From a bacterium (lineage in GTDB: Bacteria > Electryoneota > JAOADG01), in contig JAOTSC010000017.1 of NCBI GenBank assembly GCA_030247525.1, positions 1 through 32,990 of the forward strand: a stretch of 32,990 nucleotides of DNA, read 5' to 3'. Positions 17,036-26,574 of the stretch are shown here, piece by piece. Made by a program: the position numbers and the translations under genes. The notes beneath the pieces are model-generated. The model was given only the letters and a program-made list of their open reading frames with translations. It was not told where the DNA came from and searched no databases. The stretch's first letter is position 1; each line of letters begins with the position of its first letter.

Positions 17036-17061
17036 GTAGCCTATTTTTACTGAGCTACAAA
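17033..17061. promoter_or_regulatory. Inverted repeat overlapping the act transcription start
   Basis: TTTGTAGC (17033-17040) and GCTACAAA (17054-17061) are exact inverted copies separated by 13 bases. They begin inside the -10 element and span the expected start site, the classic place for a repressor operator. A transcript hairpin is the alternative. Confidence 0.45.
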
Positions 17062-17208
17062 TGGGCAAGTGGGGGAACTCGAGCTCTATTTGTGAACCCC
17101 TTCACCATGAGTGTAAGATAGTGTGGGTTGGATTCACGCGATAGTTCTCGAATTGCCGCAATCCGCTTCCCCGCAATCAATCCATTTCTCGAAATCTCAA
17201 TCGGATAA

Positions 17209-17220
17209 GGGTTGCAACCC
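17209..17220. promoter_or_regulatory. 12-base perfect palindrome before the actA start
   Basis: GGGTTGCAACCC ends one base before the ATG of actA and includes the only Shine-Dalgarno-like GGG. Pairing of transcripts or binding of a regulator here could limit actA translation or transcription. It may equally be chance. Confidence 0.35.
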
Positions 17221-17221
17221 G

Positions 17222-17728
17222 ATGAAGAATCTGGTCCGAGCAGCGGTCAGTGTTGGTATAATCCTTGTGCTCGTATTGTACTGGTGGCGTCAAAACCAGT
17301 GGAATACCGGTTATCAACCAACTCAACCGATTGCCTTCAGCCATAAGTTGCACGTGCAAGGAAATAAAATCGACTGCATGTATTGTCATGTCGGCGTCGA
17401 ACGCAGCGCACACGCTACGATCCCGCCGGTTAGTGTCTGCATGAATTGTCACTCCATCGTACGCACGGATCGCCCGGCGATTCAGAAACTTACGGAATTG
17501 TATAACAGCGGAAAACCGGTGGAATGGGTGCGAATCCATCGGCTGCCCGACCATGCCTATTTTAGTCATAAGTGGCATATCGCTAAAGGATTCGCCTGTG
17601 TCGAATGTCATGGGCAAATCGAACAGATGGATGTGGTGCAACAAGCGAAACGTCTCGAGATGGGGGATTGTGTGAGTTGCCATCGCCAGAATAACGCGCC
17701 GACCAGTTGTAATACCTGTCACCAGTAA
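17222..17728 (+). CDS. actA: Alternative complex III subunit A, membrane-anchored pentahaem cytochrome c
   Basis: The 168-residue protein has one N-terminal membrane helix (about 5-22) and five c-type haem sites CxxCH at residues 52-56, 73-77, 126-130, 150-154 and 163-167. This is the count and spacing expected of ActA. It carries electrons on the periplasmic side from the iron-sulfur subunit ActB towards the cytochrome c acceptors. The ATG at 17222 is preferred to a start 33 codons upstream because it gives a normal basic-then-hydrophobic anchor and the family length. The ribosome site is weak (AAGGG, ten bases away) and a GGGTTGCAACCC palindrome lies between. It is the first gene of actABCDEF. 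Confidence 0.93.
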   Translation: MKNLVRAAVSVGIILVLVLYWWRQNQWNTGYQPTQPIAFSHKLHVQGNKIDCMYCHVGVERSAHATIPPVSVCMNCHSIVRTDRPAIQKLTELYNSGKPVEWVRIHRLPDHAYFSHKWHIAKGFACVECHGQIEQMDVVQQAKRLEMGDCVSCHRQNNAPTSCNTCHQ

Positions 17729-17739
17729 GCGAGGAACGA

Positions 17740-20700
17740 ATGAGTTTGAACGAACAAAAGCCGCGCTACTGGACTACGATGGAAGAACTCAACGGTTCCG
17801 ATACTGTCGAGCAAATCCGGCGCGAAGAATTCTTTTCAAAACCCGCAGAAATGATGAATGAGGCGGGCGAAGTCAATTTCCATCTTTCCCGGCGCGATTT
17901 ATTAAAATTAACTGGCGCAGCGATGGTATTAGCCACGGTCGGTTGTGCCCGTCGACCAGTTGAAAAAATAATTCCTTATGTTGTAGCTCCCGAAGAAATT
18001 ACACCGGGAGTTGCTGTTTGGTACGCCAGTACCTGTAGCGGTTGTGCTGCACAGTGTGGAACTTTGGTGAAAACCCGCGAAGGTCGACCGATAAAATTGG
18101 AAGGGAATCCAAATCACCCGGTCAATCATGGGAAACTGTGTGCCCGCGGACAGGCAACCGTCTTGGATCTATACGATCCCGACCGCTTGCAACAACCGAC
18201 AAAGTATTACCGTGGTAAACGGACACCGGAACAAGTTACTTTCGCTCAAGCAGACGAAGCGATTCTCGCGGCATTGAAAAAAGCTCCCGGCAAGATTGCT
18301 ATCGTCGGAAATCATCAGAACGGCGTGGCTATGAAGCGAGTCTGGCGAGAGTTTGCAGCCGCGTTTCCAGGTGTATCGCTGTTTCAATATGACCCGTTGG
18401 GCGAGGACGATTTACTGCGGGCACAATCGGTGGTATTTGGCACTACGGTGCGTCCCCGCTACCGCTACGACCAAGCCCAATATCTGGTCTTATTTGGTCA
18501 CGATCCCTTTGGCAATTCAGCATCTCCGGTGGAAGCGGCGCATGGATACGGTATCATGCGAAAACCCTCGAAAGAGGATATGGCAAAAGTGGTATCGTTT
18601 GAACCGGCGATGACATTATCAGGTGCCAATGCCGACGAGCGATTCTTAATATCCCCGGATGATTTAGCACCGATAGCTTATTCGCTTGCGTATGTACTCA
18701 CGCAGATGGGACGCAATGCATTCGAGAAAGAGGAAGACAACCAGAAATTACGCAATGTGCTGAGCGCCTATGCCCCCTCGAAGATTGAGAAGAATACCAA
18801 CCTTCCCGAAGGGCTTATCAAGCGGTTGGCGAAAGAAATCAATCGGTATCGCGGAAAATCGCTCGTTGTAGCTGGAAGTACTGCCGTACAGGGTAACAAT
18901 TCTCTCGCACTGCAAATTGCTGTTAGCCTTGTGAACGTCTTGCTGGAAAACGAAGGACGAACGGTCGATGGTTCCACATGGTTCTCCCAGCAACGACTCG
19001 GTACCCAACGTGACCTGATCGAATTTACCAAAGAATTAAAGGCAGGAAAGTTCGATACCGTTATTTTCGCCGGAACCAATCCGTTGTACCACGCTCCCGC
19101 CGAGCTTGGCATTGCTGAGGCGTTACAGTCCGTAAATTTGGTCGTATCGCTTGCCGACCGGATTGATGAAACGGCATTACAAGCCGATTGGATTTTACCG
19201 TTATCCCACGGATTAGAAACTTGGAGCGATGTCGCGCCGGTTAACGGTTTGTACGCAATAAAACAACCGGTAATCACTCCCTTATACACCACTCGTTCGG
19301 TCGAAGAGAATCTTTTGGCTTGGACAACCGCTGCAACGAAAGCAGGAGCGGCAGTCCCCACAATGTTGGAGTTCATACAGGAGACTTGGAAGCAGACGTT
19401 CATGGCGGAAGCCAGCACCAATACATTCATTGAATGGTGGAATGATAAATTACGCGATGGTTTCTTTGGCACTGCCAAAACTGATGTTGCTGTAACACCG
19501 CGGAAAGTATTACCAGAATCGGTAAATGCCATCCGTACGAAACATAGCGACCCGGTCGATTTACAATTAGTGTTACAGACCACTGCTATTTCCTACGATG
19601 GAACGCAGCGAAACAACGCTTGGCTAATGGAAACCCCCGATCCGGTTTCCAAAGTGTCGTGGGATAACCACCTTTCGCTCTCGCCATCTCGCGCAAAGAA
19701 ACTGGGCGTTCAAACCGGTGACATTGTCAAACTGACCCTTGGAAGTACGAATGTCGAAGTGCCGGTATACATTCAACCCGGTGTTCATGCGAATGTCGCA
19801 TTATTGGCATTGGGTTGGGGTCGCACAGCCGGTGGAAGAATTGCCAATAAAGTGGGAACCAACGGTTTCCCCTTGACCCAAGTCTCCGGAGACCAAATTC
19901 AGTTTAGCGGATTGTCGATAACACTTACGAAGACCGGTCGTACCCATAAACTTGCGAATATGCAAGGGCATAATTACATCGAAGGCCGCCCGATTGTTCA
20001 AGAAACGACCTTCGACAAGTGGCGTGAGAATCCCGAATCGGGTGGACACCACCGGCCGGAAATGACTTCGATGTGGGGCGCTCCCCCGAAGGCCTTAAAT
20101 CCTCCGGCAGGGGAACCGGTGCGTTGGTGGATGTCGATCGACTTAAATTCGTGTATCGGATGCAACGCCTGTTCGGTCGCTTGCCAAGCAGAAAACAATA
20201 TTTCCGTTGTCGGGAAAGAACAAGTGCTGCGCGGCCGTGAAATGGCGTGGATTCGCATCGACCGGTATTATTCCGGCGATGAAGAGAATCCCGAAGTCAT
20301 TCATCAACCGATGCTTTGTCAGCACTGTTCTCATGCCCCGTGCGAAACGGTCTGCCCGGTGGTAGCGACAACCCATAACGATGAAGGATTGAACGTTCAA
20401 ACCTATAATCGTTGTGTCGGAACCCGTTACTGTTCCAACAACTGCCCGTACAAAGTGCGTCGCTTTAATTGGTTGGCTGATAACACAGCGTACAGCAGCC
20501 GCAATATCCAACACCCGATGGAAATGGTTCTCAATCCCGATGTAACCGTTCGATCGATTGGCGTAATGGAAAAATGCACCTTCTGCACGCAACGAATTCG
20601 CGAAGGGCACGATTACCGCAAAACCAACGGACTCCAAGCGATTCCCGACGGTCAGGTCAAACCTGCCTGTGCGCAGACTTGTCCGACTAATGCGATTACC

Positions 20701-20922
20701 TTTGGCAACATTTTGAATAAAGAATCGAAGATTGCTGAAGTGTCGCAGGATCCCCGCGGATTTTTAGTTTTAGAAGACTTAAACACCCGTCCCGCGATTA
20801 CCTATCTTCGCAAACTGCGGCACCGGATGCCGAAGACTTGGGATGAGGCAGAACATCACAACGGCGGCGAACATGCCGCGCCGAAGAATGAGGAGCACGA
20901 CTCCGGTAAAGGGAAGGTATGA
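17740..20922 (+). CDS. actB: Alternative complex III subunit B, molybdopterin oxidoreductase-like/iron-sulfur fusion
   Basis: A 1060-residue protein that joins a molybdopterin-oxidoreductase-like B1 domain (about 70-740) to a four-cluster ferredoxin-like B2 domain (about 795-1020). An internal Tat-type signal ([11 protein letters not shown], Arg51-Arg52) runs into a lipobox-like ATVGC (Cys69), fitting export and lipid anchoring. B2 has Cys805/808/811/815, Cys860/863/868/872, Cys892/898/902 and Cys946/949/977/981, which wire electrons from the quinol site to ActA. The third group has only three clearly placed cysteines, consistent with a 3Fe-4S or rearranged cluster. Unusually, the B1 domain keeps a CSGCAAQC...C quartet (Cys99/102/106/134). 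In characterised complexes B1 carries no molybdenum cofactor. GAGG precedes the ATG and the stop overlaps actC. Confidence 0.95.
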   Translation: MSLNEQKPRYWTTMEELNGSDTVEQIRREEFFSKPAEMMNEAGEVNFHLSRRDLLKLTGAAMVLATVGCARRPVEKIIPYVVAPEEITPGVAVWYASTCSGCAAQCGTLVKTREGRPIKLEGNPNHPVNHGKLCARGQATVLDLYDPDRLQQPTKYYRGKRTPEQVTFAQADEAILAALKKAPGKIAIVGNHQNGVAMKRVWREFAAAFPGVSLFQYDPLGEDDLLRAQSVVFGTTVRPRYRYDQAQYLVLFGHDPFGNSASPVEAAHGYGIMRKPSKEDMAKVVSFEPAMTLSGANADERFLISPDDLAPIAYSLAYVLTQMGRNAFEKEEDNQKLRNVLSAYAPSKIEKNTNLPEGLIKRLAKEINRYRGKSLVVAGSTAVQGNNSLALQIAVSLVNVLLENEGRTVDGSTWFSQQRLGTQRDLIEFTKELKAGKFDTVIFAGTNPLYHAPAELGIAEALQSVNLVVSLADRIDETALQADWILPLSHGLETWSDVAPVNGLYAIKQPVITPLYTTRSVEENLLAWTTAATKAGAAVPTMLEFIQETWKQTFMAEASTNTFIEWWNDKLRDGFFGTAKTDVAVTPRKVLPESVNAIRTKHSDPVDLQLVLQTTAISYDGTQRNNAWLMETPDPVSKVSWDNHLSLSPSRAKKLGVQTGDIVKLTLGSTNVEVPVYIQPGVHANVALLALGWGRTAGGRIANKVGTNGFPLTQVSGDQIQFSGLSITLTKTGRTHKLANMQGHNYIEGRPIVQETTFDKWRENPESGGHHRPEMTSMWGAPPKALNPPAGEPVRWWMSIDLNSCIGCNACSVACQAENNISVVGKEQVLRGREMAWIRIDRYYSGDEENPEVIHQPMLCQHCSHAPCETVCPVVATTHNDEGLNVQTYNRCVGTRYCSNNCPYKVRRFNWLADNTAYSSRNIQHPMEMVLNPDVTVRSIGVMEKCTFCTQRIREGHDYRKTNGLQAIPDGQVKPACAQTCPTNAITFGNILNKESKIAEVSQDPRGFLVLEDLNTRPAITYLRKLRHRMPKTWDEAEHHNGGEHAAPKNEEHDSGKGKV

Positions 20923-22307
20923 GTACCGTTACACCGTACGCCGAAGCGCCGCTGATTCCGGAAAAGGTGACGATGGGCGACGTCACCGAGACGATTCTCA
21001 AACCTACCGAGCGGATGCCGGGAATTGGATGGTGGTCGTTATTCCTTGTTGCGGTTGGCATGTTGTCCGTGGGCGTGCTTAGCGTTGCGATACAGATGTA
21101 TCGCGGGGTGGGAGTCTGGGGCATAAACCATCCCATCGGGTGGGCGTTCGATATCACCAATTTCGTATTCTGGGTTGGTATCGGACACGCCGGAACGCTA
21201 ATCTCGGCAATTCTATTTCTACTCCGGCAGAAGTGGCGCACTTCGATCAATCGGTCGGCTGAAGCGATGACCATCTTTGCTGTTATCACCGCATTGATGT
21301 TTCCACTCTTGCATACCGGTCGTCCATGGTTAGCGATATACTGGTTGCTGCCCTATTGGCCGAACGAACGGTTATTGTGGGTGAACTTCCGCAGCCCGCT
21401 CTTATGGGATGTGTTTGCGGTATCGACTTACTTCACGATTTCGCTTTGTTTCTGGTTTACCGGCTTGATTCCCGATATCGCAGCAATGCGGGAACGGGCA
21501 CAAGGCAAAATCCGAAAAAAGATTTTAGGTTTGCTCTCCATCGGCTGGAGCGGCACGATGCGGCAGTGGGTACACTTTGAAAAAGCGTATCTACTTTTTG
21601 CCGGTCTCGCTACTCCATTGGTGTTGTCGGTTCACACTATCGTTTCGTTTGACTTTGCAACCTCGATTATGCCCGGATGGCATACGACAATCTTCCCGCC
21701 CTACTTCGTCGCCGGTGCAATTTTCGGCGGATTCGCCATGGTGATGGTGCTGCTCGTTCCGTTACGCAAGGCGTTCGGGCTCGAGGAAATGATTACCATC
21801 AAACACCTTGAGTTCATGAATAAAATCATGCTCGCAACCGGTATGATGGTTAGTTACGCCTATGCGACCGAATTCTTTATGGCGTGGTATAGCGAGAACC
21901 AATACGAACGCTTCGTGTTCTGGAATCGGTTGACCGGACATTACTGGTGGACGGTGTGGTTGATGATAACATGTAATGCGATTATTCCCCAGCTCTTCTG
22001 GTTCAAGAAAATGCGAACCTCGATTCCCGTGATGTTCGGGGTTGCCATTATGATCAACGTCGGCATGTGGTTTGAACGTTTCAACATTATTGTTACATCG
22101 CTCGCACAGGACTTCTTGCCGTCGAACTGGGCGTTTTACGAACCGACCATCTTTGATTTCGGTGTCACAATCGGTTCGTTCGGATTGTTCTTCACATTGT
22201 TCTTGTTATTCATTCGGGTGTTACCAACGCTCTCATTAGCGGAAGTTAAATCGGTATTGCTAAGGCCAGCTGGCGATAAGCACCGGAAGGAGTCGACACA
22301 TGCTTAA
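20919..22307 (+). CDS. actC: Alternative complex III subunit C, NrfD-like quinol-oxidising membrane subunit
   Basis: A 462-residue polytopic protein of the NrfD/PsrC family with about ten membrane helices. Recognisable family blocks are [62 protein letters not shown] and [17 protein letters not shown]. ActC binds the menaquinol headgroup near the periplasmic side and hands electrons to ActB. It may also take part in proton translocation. Its ATG overlaps the actB stop by four bases (ATGA) with AGGGAAGG just upstream, so translation is coupled. Confidence 0.95.
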   Translation: MSTVTPYAEAPLIPEKVTMGDVTETILKPTERMPGIGWWSLFLVAVGMLSVGVLSVAIQMYRGVGVWGINHPIGWAFDITNFVFWVGIGHAGTLISAILFLLRQKWRTSINRSAEAMTIFAVITALMFPLLHTGRPWLAIYWLLPYWPNERLLWVNFRSPLLWDVFAVSTYFTISLCFWFTGLIPDIAAMRERAQGKIRKKILGLLSIGWSGTMRQWVHFEKAYLLFAGLATPLVLSVHTIVSFDFATSIMPGWHTTIFPPYFVAGAIFGGFAMVMVLLVPLRKAFGLEEMITIKHLEFMNKIMLATGMMVSYAYATEFFMAWYSENQYERFVFWNRLTGHYWWTVWLMITCNAIIPQLFWFKKMRTSIPVMFGVAIMINVGMWFERFNIIVTSLAQDFLPSNWAFYEPTIFDFGVTIGSFGLFFTLFLLFIRVLPTLSLAEVKSVLLRPAGDKHRKESTHA

Positions 22308-22863
22308 GATCAAGGATGTGTTAGCGCAGATTATGCCTCCGGCGAAAGTACCGCTGACGATTGGCTATTTCGATTCTCCGGAGCATTTAGTCGAGGCGGC
22401 GGAGCATGCGATGGATAATGGCTTCAAAGATGTCGACGCCATTACGCCGTATCCCATTCACGGACTCGCGGAAGTCTTGAAGATTTCCGATTCGATGATA
22501 CCTTGGGCGACGCTTGGTGCTGGTTTATCAGGAGCAGCGCTAATGTTGTGGGTGCAATGGTATACCAGTGCGGTCGATTACCCGTTGAATGTTGGTGGGA
22601 AGCCATTGTTCTCTTGGCCAGCATTTGCGCCAATTACCTTTGAAGGTGGTGAGCTGATCGGTGGTGTCACCACATTTGTGATGTTGCTGATTACTGCTTA
22701 CATGGCACGTCCGCATGCCGTCATTAAGAATAAACTTGATCCAAAATTGACTGATAATCGGTTTGCTTTACTCATTCCCAATTTTTCCCATGGTGATGAT
22801 GTAAAAGCGATGGAGTTTTTGAAAGGACAAGGCGCCGATGAGATTCGTCAACTCCCGGTCTGA
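22300..22863 (+). CDS. actD: Alternative complex III subunit D (DUF3341)
   Basis: A 187-residue protein with an N-terminal soluble part, two membrane helices (about 65-88 and 118-138) and the DUF3341 signature [22 protein letters not shown] between them. The segment [34 protein letters not shown] is the typical opening of this family. ActD is a structural subunit beside ActC and ActF with no cofactor. It overlaps actC by eight bases, has AAGGAG seven bases before its ATG, and overlaps actE at its end. Confidence 0.93.
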   Translation: MLKIKDVLAQIMPPAKVPLTIGYFDSPEHLVEAAEHAMDNGFKDVDAITPYPIHGLAEVLKISDSMIPWATLGAGLSGAALMLWVQWYTSAVDYPLNVGGKPLFSWPAFAPITFEGGELIGGVTTFVMLLITAYMARPHAVIKNKLDPKLTDNRFALLIPNFSHGDDVKAMEFLKGQGADEIRQLPV

Positions 22864-23530
22864 TCGCAGCGCGTTCCGGCGCACGACTTGGTCTTCGATA
22901 AGCGCAATCGTTATCCTCGCGGTTGTAGTATTGCTCATGAGTGGATGCGGGCCTCGCACTCGAACGGAGTTGGAGTTTGCTCCTCAGATGTACCGCAGTC
23001 CAGCTTACAAAGCGCAGGAGTATAACCCCATTACCGCCGAATTGTCGGTGATGCGGAAGCCTCCGGTCGGATCGGTTGCGATAAATGAGCATCCCTATCG
23101 CTATACATTAGCAGATTCGTTATTGCAAGACCAGATGGCGAATCCGTTTCCGGCAACCGAAGAGGTGCTCAAAGTCGGAAAGAAATACTACGATGTGTAT
23201 TGCATCGTTTGTCACGGACCCAAAGGGGATGGGATGGGCTATATCATTCCCAAAGGAATGCAGATGCCGCCCTCCTACGTCACGGGTGCCGCTCGCTCAT
23301 GGTCCGATGGACGAATGTATCATTTGATTACTCGCGGTCGCGGAAACATGGCGAGCTATGCCTATCAACTTACCCCGGAACAACGATGGGCGGTAGTTCA
23401 TTACATTCGCGCACTCCAGCGCGCGGGTAATCCATCGACAGCGGATTTACAGAAATTTAAGAGTGGCGGCATCGGCTTTGAAAACGATGAGCCCGACACA
23501 ACGTACGGCGTACTCTGGCCAAAGAAATAG
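22838..23530 (+). CDS. actE: Alternative complex III subunit E, mono-haem cytochrome c lipoprotein
   Basis: A 230-residue protein with a lipoprotein signal (IVILAVVVLLMSGC, Cys37) and a single class I cytochrome c domain. The haem site is CIVCH (122-126) and the likely distal ligand is Met171 in GRGNMASYAYQL. ActE sits on the periplasmic face of the complex and is thought to pass electrons out of it. The ATG at 22838 overlaps actD by 26 bases and has AAGG five bases upstream. The overlap is large but the sequence upstream of the signal peptide fits no other start better. Confidence 0.9.
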   Translation: MRFVNSRSDRSAFRRTTWSSISAIVILAVVVLLMSGCGPRTRTELEFAPQMYRSPAYKAQEYNPITAELSVMRKPPVGSVAINEHPYRYTLADSLLQDQMANPFPATEEVLKVGKKYYDVYCIVCHGPKGDGMGYIIPKGMQMPPSYVTGAARSWSDGRMYHLITRGRGNMASYAYQLTPEQRWAVVHYIRALQRAGNPSTADLQKFKSGGIGFENDEPDTTYGVLWPKK

Positions 23531-23550
23531 CGCATTCCGGAGCAGCGGTT

Positions 23551-24759
23551 ATGTCCATGCACGACTATAAGATTACGACAATTCCCAACCCCGGTCCCTG
23601 GAATGTTCCAGCGAAGACCATCTCGATGTTCACTGGCGTTGCGGCTATCGGCGCAATTCTATGGGGCATCGGTTTGGCAATGGATCCGTTGCGAGGATGG
23701 TCGGCGTACATCATCAATTTTTGTTTTGTCTTTTTCTTCGCATTGTCCGGCGTTGTGTTTACTGCCATTCAATACATGACGAGTGCACAATGGTCGCCAG
23801 CGATTCGCCGCATTCCCGAAGGGATGACAGCGTTTCTTCCGTTGGGAATTCTCTTCATCGCTCTCTATTGGTTTGGCGTACCGAAGCTGTATGAATGGTC
23901 AGACACCTGGACGAATTTTCATGGACTAAGCAGCGAAGTACATCGGACGAAAACAACGTGGTTATCGCAACCGTTTTTCACTGTGCGGCAAATCATCTTT
24001 GCGGCCATTTGGTTGTTGTTCGCAACGCTAATGGTGAAGAATAGCCTCAAGCAGGATAAGGAAAATGCCCCGCAGTTGTCGAAAGTCAATACCAAACTAT
24101 CGATTGCATTTATTATTTTCTTTGCGTTGTCGTTTTCGGTAGCGAGTTACGACTGGTTGATGTCGCTCGAGCCGACTTGGTTCTCGACAATGTTTGGCGT
24201 CTATACTTTTACCGGACTTTTTCAGAGTGGTATTGCTGTCATTGCGATTTTTGCAATTCTCATGCGACGGAGCGGAGCACTACCGATTACAAAGAGCGGT
24301 CATATTCGTGATCTTGGCGGTTTCATCTTTGGTATGTCTACTTTTATGTCGTACATCGGATTTAGTCAGTATATGCTGATTTGGTATGCGAATTTACCGG
24401 AAGAGACATTCTACTTCATGAAGCGGTCGCAAGAAGGTTGGTGGATCATTTTTGTGTTACTGCCGCTCTTAAAGTTTGTAATCCCATTTGCTTTTTTATT
24501 GAGCGCGGATGCGAAGCGAAACGAAAAAGTATTGCTCTTTGTAGCGGGATGTGTCATCGCTGGTCAGTGGCTCGATCTCTATTGGATGGTACTACCTGCG
24601 CATTATGCAAAGCTAACGCTACCGGGGATCGCTGATGTCGGCGGGTTGCTGTTCTTTTCCGGGCTCTTTATCGTTATGACCCTGCGGTTCTACAAGAAGC
24701 ATTCGGTGTTACCAGTGGGTGACCCGGGAATTCTGAAGAGCCTGAACTGGGGTGCTTAA
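23551..24759 (+). CDS. actF: Alternative complex III subunit F, membrane subunit
   Basis: A 402-residue integral membrane protein with about ten helices, distantly NrfD-like and matching ActF (quinol:cytochrome c oxidoreductase subunit 2). Conserved-looking blocks include GWSAYIINFCFVFFFALSGVVFTAIQYMTSAQWSPAIRR, FHGLSSEVHRTKTTWLSQPFF, SYDWLMSLEPTWFSTMFGVY and FSQYMLIWYANLPEE. It pairs with ActC in the membrane and has been proposed to hold a proton-conducting path. GGAG lies a short way before the ATG. It closes the actABCDEF set, and no actG homologue follows. Confidence 0.93.
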   Translation: MSMHDYKITTIPNPGPWNVPAKTISMFTGVAAIGAILWGIGLAMDPLRGWSAYIINFCFVFFFALSGVVFTAIQYMTSAQWSPAIRRIPEGMTAFLPLGILFIALYWFGVPKLYEWSDTWTNFHGLSSEVHRTKTTWLSQPFFTVRQIIFAAIWLLFATLMVKNSLKQDKENAPQLSKVNTKLSIAFIIFFALSFSVASYDWLMSLEPTWFSTMFGVYTFTGLFQSGIAVIAIFAILMRRSGALPITKSGHIRDLGGFIFGMSTFMSYIGFSQYMLIWYANLPEETFYFMKRSQEGWWIIFVLLPLLKFVIPFAFLLSADAKRNEKVLLFVAGCVIAGQWLDLYWMVLPAHYAKLTLPGIADVGGLLFFSGLFIVMTLRFYKKHSVLPVGDPGILKSLNWGA

Positions 24760-24784
24760 CTTAGTGATTCGGCAACTTGCCCGA

Positions 24785-24804
24785 CGTTTTCGTTCGTTTT
24801 CGTT
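24785..24804 (+). repeat. Two tandem copies of a 10-base unit
   Basis: CGTTTTCGTT occurs twice back to back in the 98-base gap between actF and the cytochrome c gene. It is a simple tandem duplication of unknown role. A weak TTGCTT / TATTTG pair follows it and could be an internal promoter. Confidence 0.5.
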
Positions 24805-24857
24805 GCTTGAGAAGTTGTTTGCAATATTTGGAGATTTCCCGTCACTTGGGATAACCG

Positions 24858-25535
24858 ATGAATAAAAAATCCGAGACTACTCATCCTGTTTTATGGTTCC
24901 TGTTAACTGCGATTGCTGTCGCTGTTGTGACGGTGATATTCTTGCGGGGATTTCAACAAGGGGTGAAGGTAGGGGCTAATACTCCGCCGGACTCCCTGCG
25001 CAAAGCCGATGCGCCGGTAGGCCCCGATTTCCGGAAATTAAGGATTGCCACTCCGGAAGTGGTTGCGAAGGGGAAACAGCTTTTTGCGACCAATTGCGTT
25101 AGTTGCCATGGTGCCGAAGGAAAAGGCGACGGTCCAAAATCGGCAGAGTTGAACCCCAAACCCCGTAACTATCAAACTGAACAATTCAAGAATGGCAACG
25201 CACCGTTAAAGCTCGCTGCTACGCTCCAAAAGGGATTGGGTCAAATGCCGGCATTCCCATTGATGCCGGTCGAAGATCGCTTTGCGATAGTCCATTTTGT
25301 TCGCACACTGATACCGAATCCGACCGATGACGATTCTGCCGCTATCGCCGCATTACCGACGCCGGAACAAAGCGTTAGTAACATTCCGGCTATTGCGGCG
25401 ACCGAAGCGCCGGGACCGCGGATTCCAATTCAACTTGCCATGAAGTTGATTGCTGAGGAATCGAATACGCGCGGAGCTGCCTCGACTTCAAAACTGCCAC
25501 TATGGTTAACCCAAAAGAATGTAAACGCTCGCTGA
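24858..25535 (+). CDS. Membrane-anchored mono-haem cytochrome c, likely complex III to oxidase carrier
   Basis: The 225-residue protein has one uncleaved N-terminal helix (about 10-30), a class I cytochrome c domain with CVSCH (80-84) and the probable Met ligand Met130 in GLGQMPAFPL, and a Pro/Ala-rich tail of about 70 residues. The location between alternative complex III and the cox operon suggests that it shuttles electrons from ActA/ActE to the CuA centre of CoxB, which lacks its own cytochrome domain. It lies 98 bases after actF and before a strong terminator, so it closes the act transcription unit. Confidence 0.85.
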   Translation: MNKKSETTHPVLWFLLTAIAVAVVTVIFLRGFQQGVKVGANTPPDSLRKADAPVGPDFRKLRIATPEVVAKGKQLFATNCVSCHGAEGKGDGPKSAELNPKPRNYQTEQFKNGNAPLKLAATLQKGLGQMPAFPLMPVEDRFAIVHFVRTLIPNPTDDDSAAIAALPTPEQSVSNIPAIAATEAPGPRIPIQLAMKLIAEESNTRGAASTSKLPLWLTQKNVNAR

Positions 25536-25562
25536 CCATTCAAAGTTAAGTTAAGGAAGTCG

Positions 25563-25591
25563 AAAACGCGGATAATAAATCCGCGTTTTTT
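25563..25591 (+). terminator. Strong rho-independent terminator of the act operon
   Basis: AAAACGCGGAT (25563-25573) and ATCCGCGTTTT (25579-25589) form a perfect stem around AATAA, and the run of T reaches 25591. It starts 27 bases after the cytochrome c stop codon. Confidence 0.9.
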
Positions 25592-25631
25592 GTGTAAGTC
25601 TTGTTTCATCACAATTCTAACTACTGATAAA

Positions 25632-25649
25632 TCCACAAAGTTCTGTGGA
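25632..25649. promoter_or_regulatory. Inverted repeat upstream of the cox promoter
   Basis: TCCACA (25632-25637) and TGTGGA (25644-25649) are exact inverted copies with six bases between them, in the 184-base gap between the act terminator and coxB. It is a possible regulator site, with no supporting second copy in the window. Confidence 0.3.
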
Positions 25650-25674
25650 AATATTCGAAAACCAACTTAGCCTC

Positions 25675-25703
25675 TTGCATTTCCCGATTCCTGTGAGCAT
25701 ATT
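25675..25703 (+). promoter_or_regulatory. Candidate promoter of the cox operon
   Basis: TTGCAT (25675-25680) and CATATT (25698-25703) are 17 bases apart. A second -10-like TATACT (25743-25748) closer to coxB lacks a good -35. One of the two presumably drives coxB onwards, since the act terminator isolates this operon. Confidence 0.35.
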
Positions 25704-25775
25704 CGCCCCTTCAATTCGACTTTAATGGTCTACTTTATCGTATATACTAAGAGGACGAACGCTTCGGAGATATGA

Positions 25776-26570
25776 ATGAAGCAGCATTGTAAGAAGTGGG
25801 CAGCAATTTTGCTACCGTTAATCGGCACTACATCGGCATTCGCAGCGAGCAGCGGGATGACGACGTGGTTGTTCGATCCGGTGTCGCCGATCTCGGAACA
25901 GGTGAAAAACGATTTTTGGTACACGATGGCGTTAATCATGCCATTCATGTTTCTCGCCCACGGTCTGTTGATTTATGCAATTGTAAAGTTTCGGGCAAAG
26001 CCGGGCGGTAAAGCTGCGAAGTTTCATGAGAATTTGCCATTGGAAATTGCATGGACGGCAATTCCCACATTGGCGATCATCCTCATTGCAATCCCAGCGT
26101 ATCGTTTACTCAAGGCGATGGAAGTACCGCCGAAGAGCGATTTGGTGGTTGAGGTCGTCGGTCATCAGTTCTTCTGGGAGTATAAATATCTCAAGTACAA
26201 CATTGGATATTCCGAAGCGCCGATTGTCGTTCCCGTGAACTCGGTAGTGACATTAAATGGAACCAGTGTCGATGTGATTCACAGTTGGTTCATTCCAGCG
26301 ATTGGTGTGAAGTTCGATGTGAATCCGGGAAAGATGACGCACAGTTGGTTCAAGGCAACTAAAGTCGGACACTACAAGGGGCAATGCGCTGAGTTGTGCG
26401 GAAAACTGCATGCAGCGATGTACATCGATCTTAAAGTGGTGACACAGGATGAGTTCGATCTTTGGATACAACAAAAAGTGCGTGAACAGAGAATCGACGA
26501 AACTGTAAGTGTTGTAGCGGATAGTGCTAAGGCAATGCCAGCCGACTCGACAACGAAGCAAGGGAAATAA
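25776..26570 (+). CDS. coxB: Cytochrome c oxidase subunit II with CuA
   Basis: A 264-residue protein with a cleavable signal (to about AFA, 23), two membrane helices (about 50-72 and 92-112) and a CuA cupredoxin domain. All copper ligands are present: His169, Cys204, Glu206, Cys208, His212 and Met215 (CAELCGKLHAAM). The aromatic HQFFWEYKY electron-entry patch is at 130-138. It accepts electrons from soluble or anchored cytochrome c. There is no C-terminal haem c domain, so it is not the fused caa3 type. GGAG lies just before the ATG. An overlapping out-of-frame ATG four bases earlier opens only a six-codon frame. Confidence 0.95.
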   Translation: MKQHCKKWAAILLPLIGTTSAFAASSGMTTWLFDPVSPISEQVKNDFWYTMALIMPFMFLAHGLLIYAIVKFRAKPGGKAAKFHENLPLEIAWTAIPTLAIILIAIPAYRLLKAMEVPPKSDLVVEVVGHQFFWEYKYLKYNIGYSEAPIVVPVNSVVTLNGTSVDVIHSWFIPAIGVKFDVNPGKMTHSWFKATKVGHYKGQCAELCGKLHAAMYIDLKVVTQDEFDLWIQQKVREQRIDETVSVVADSAKAMPADSTTKQGK

Positions 26571-26574
26571 CGCA

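Larger units (their letters stand above)
16848..17221. other. Divergent intergenic region, 374 bases, no gene
   Basis: No credible reading frame is present. It holds a candidate minus-strand promoter for the epimerase gene, a TTGACA-type plus-strand promoter for the act operon, an 8-13-8 inverted repeat just after that promoter and a 12-base palindrome directly before the actA start. A plus-strand frame that opens at 17123 is only an in-frame extension of actA with non-family sequence. Confidence 0.7.

Noticed and set aside
17123-17221. Longer N-terminus for actA
   Set aside because: The 33 extra residues are not family-like and would put a polar stretch before the signal anchor. The ATG at 17222 gives the expected 168 residues.
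18768-19583. 271-codon minus-strand frame inside actB
   Set aside because: It lies wholly antisense to a well-supported gene, has Ser/Val/Thr-biased composition typical of a shadow frame, and no recognisable domain.
26524-26574. Longer N-terminus for coxA inside coxB
   Set aside because: It overlaps the end of coxB by 47 bases, reads Arg/Gln-rich, and the ATG at 26575 has a better ribosome site and the family start.
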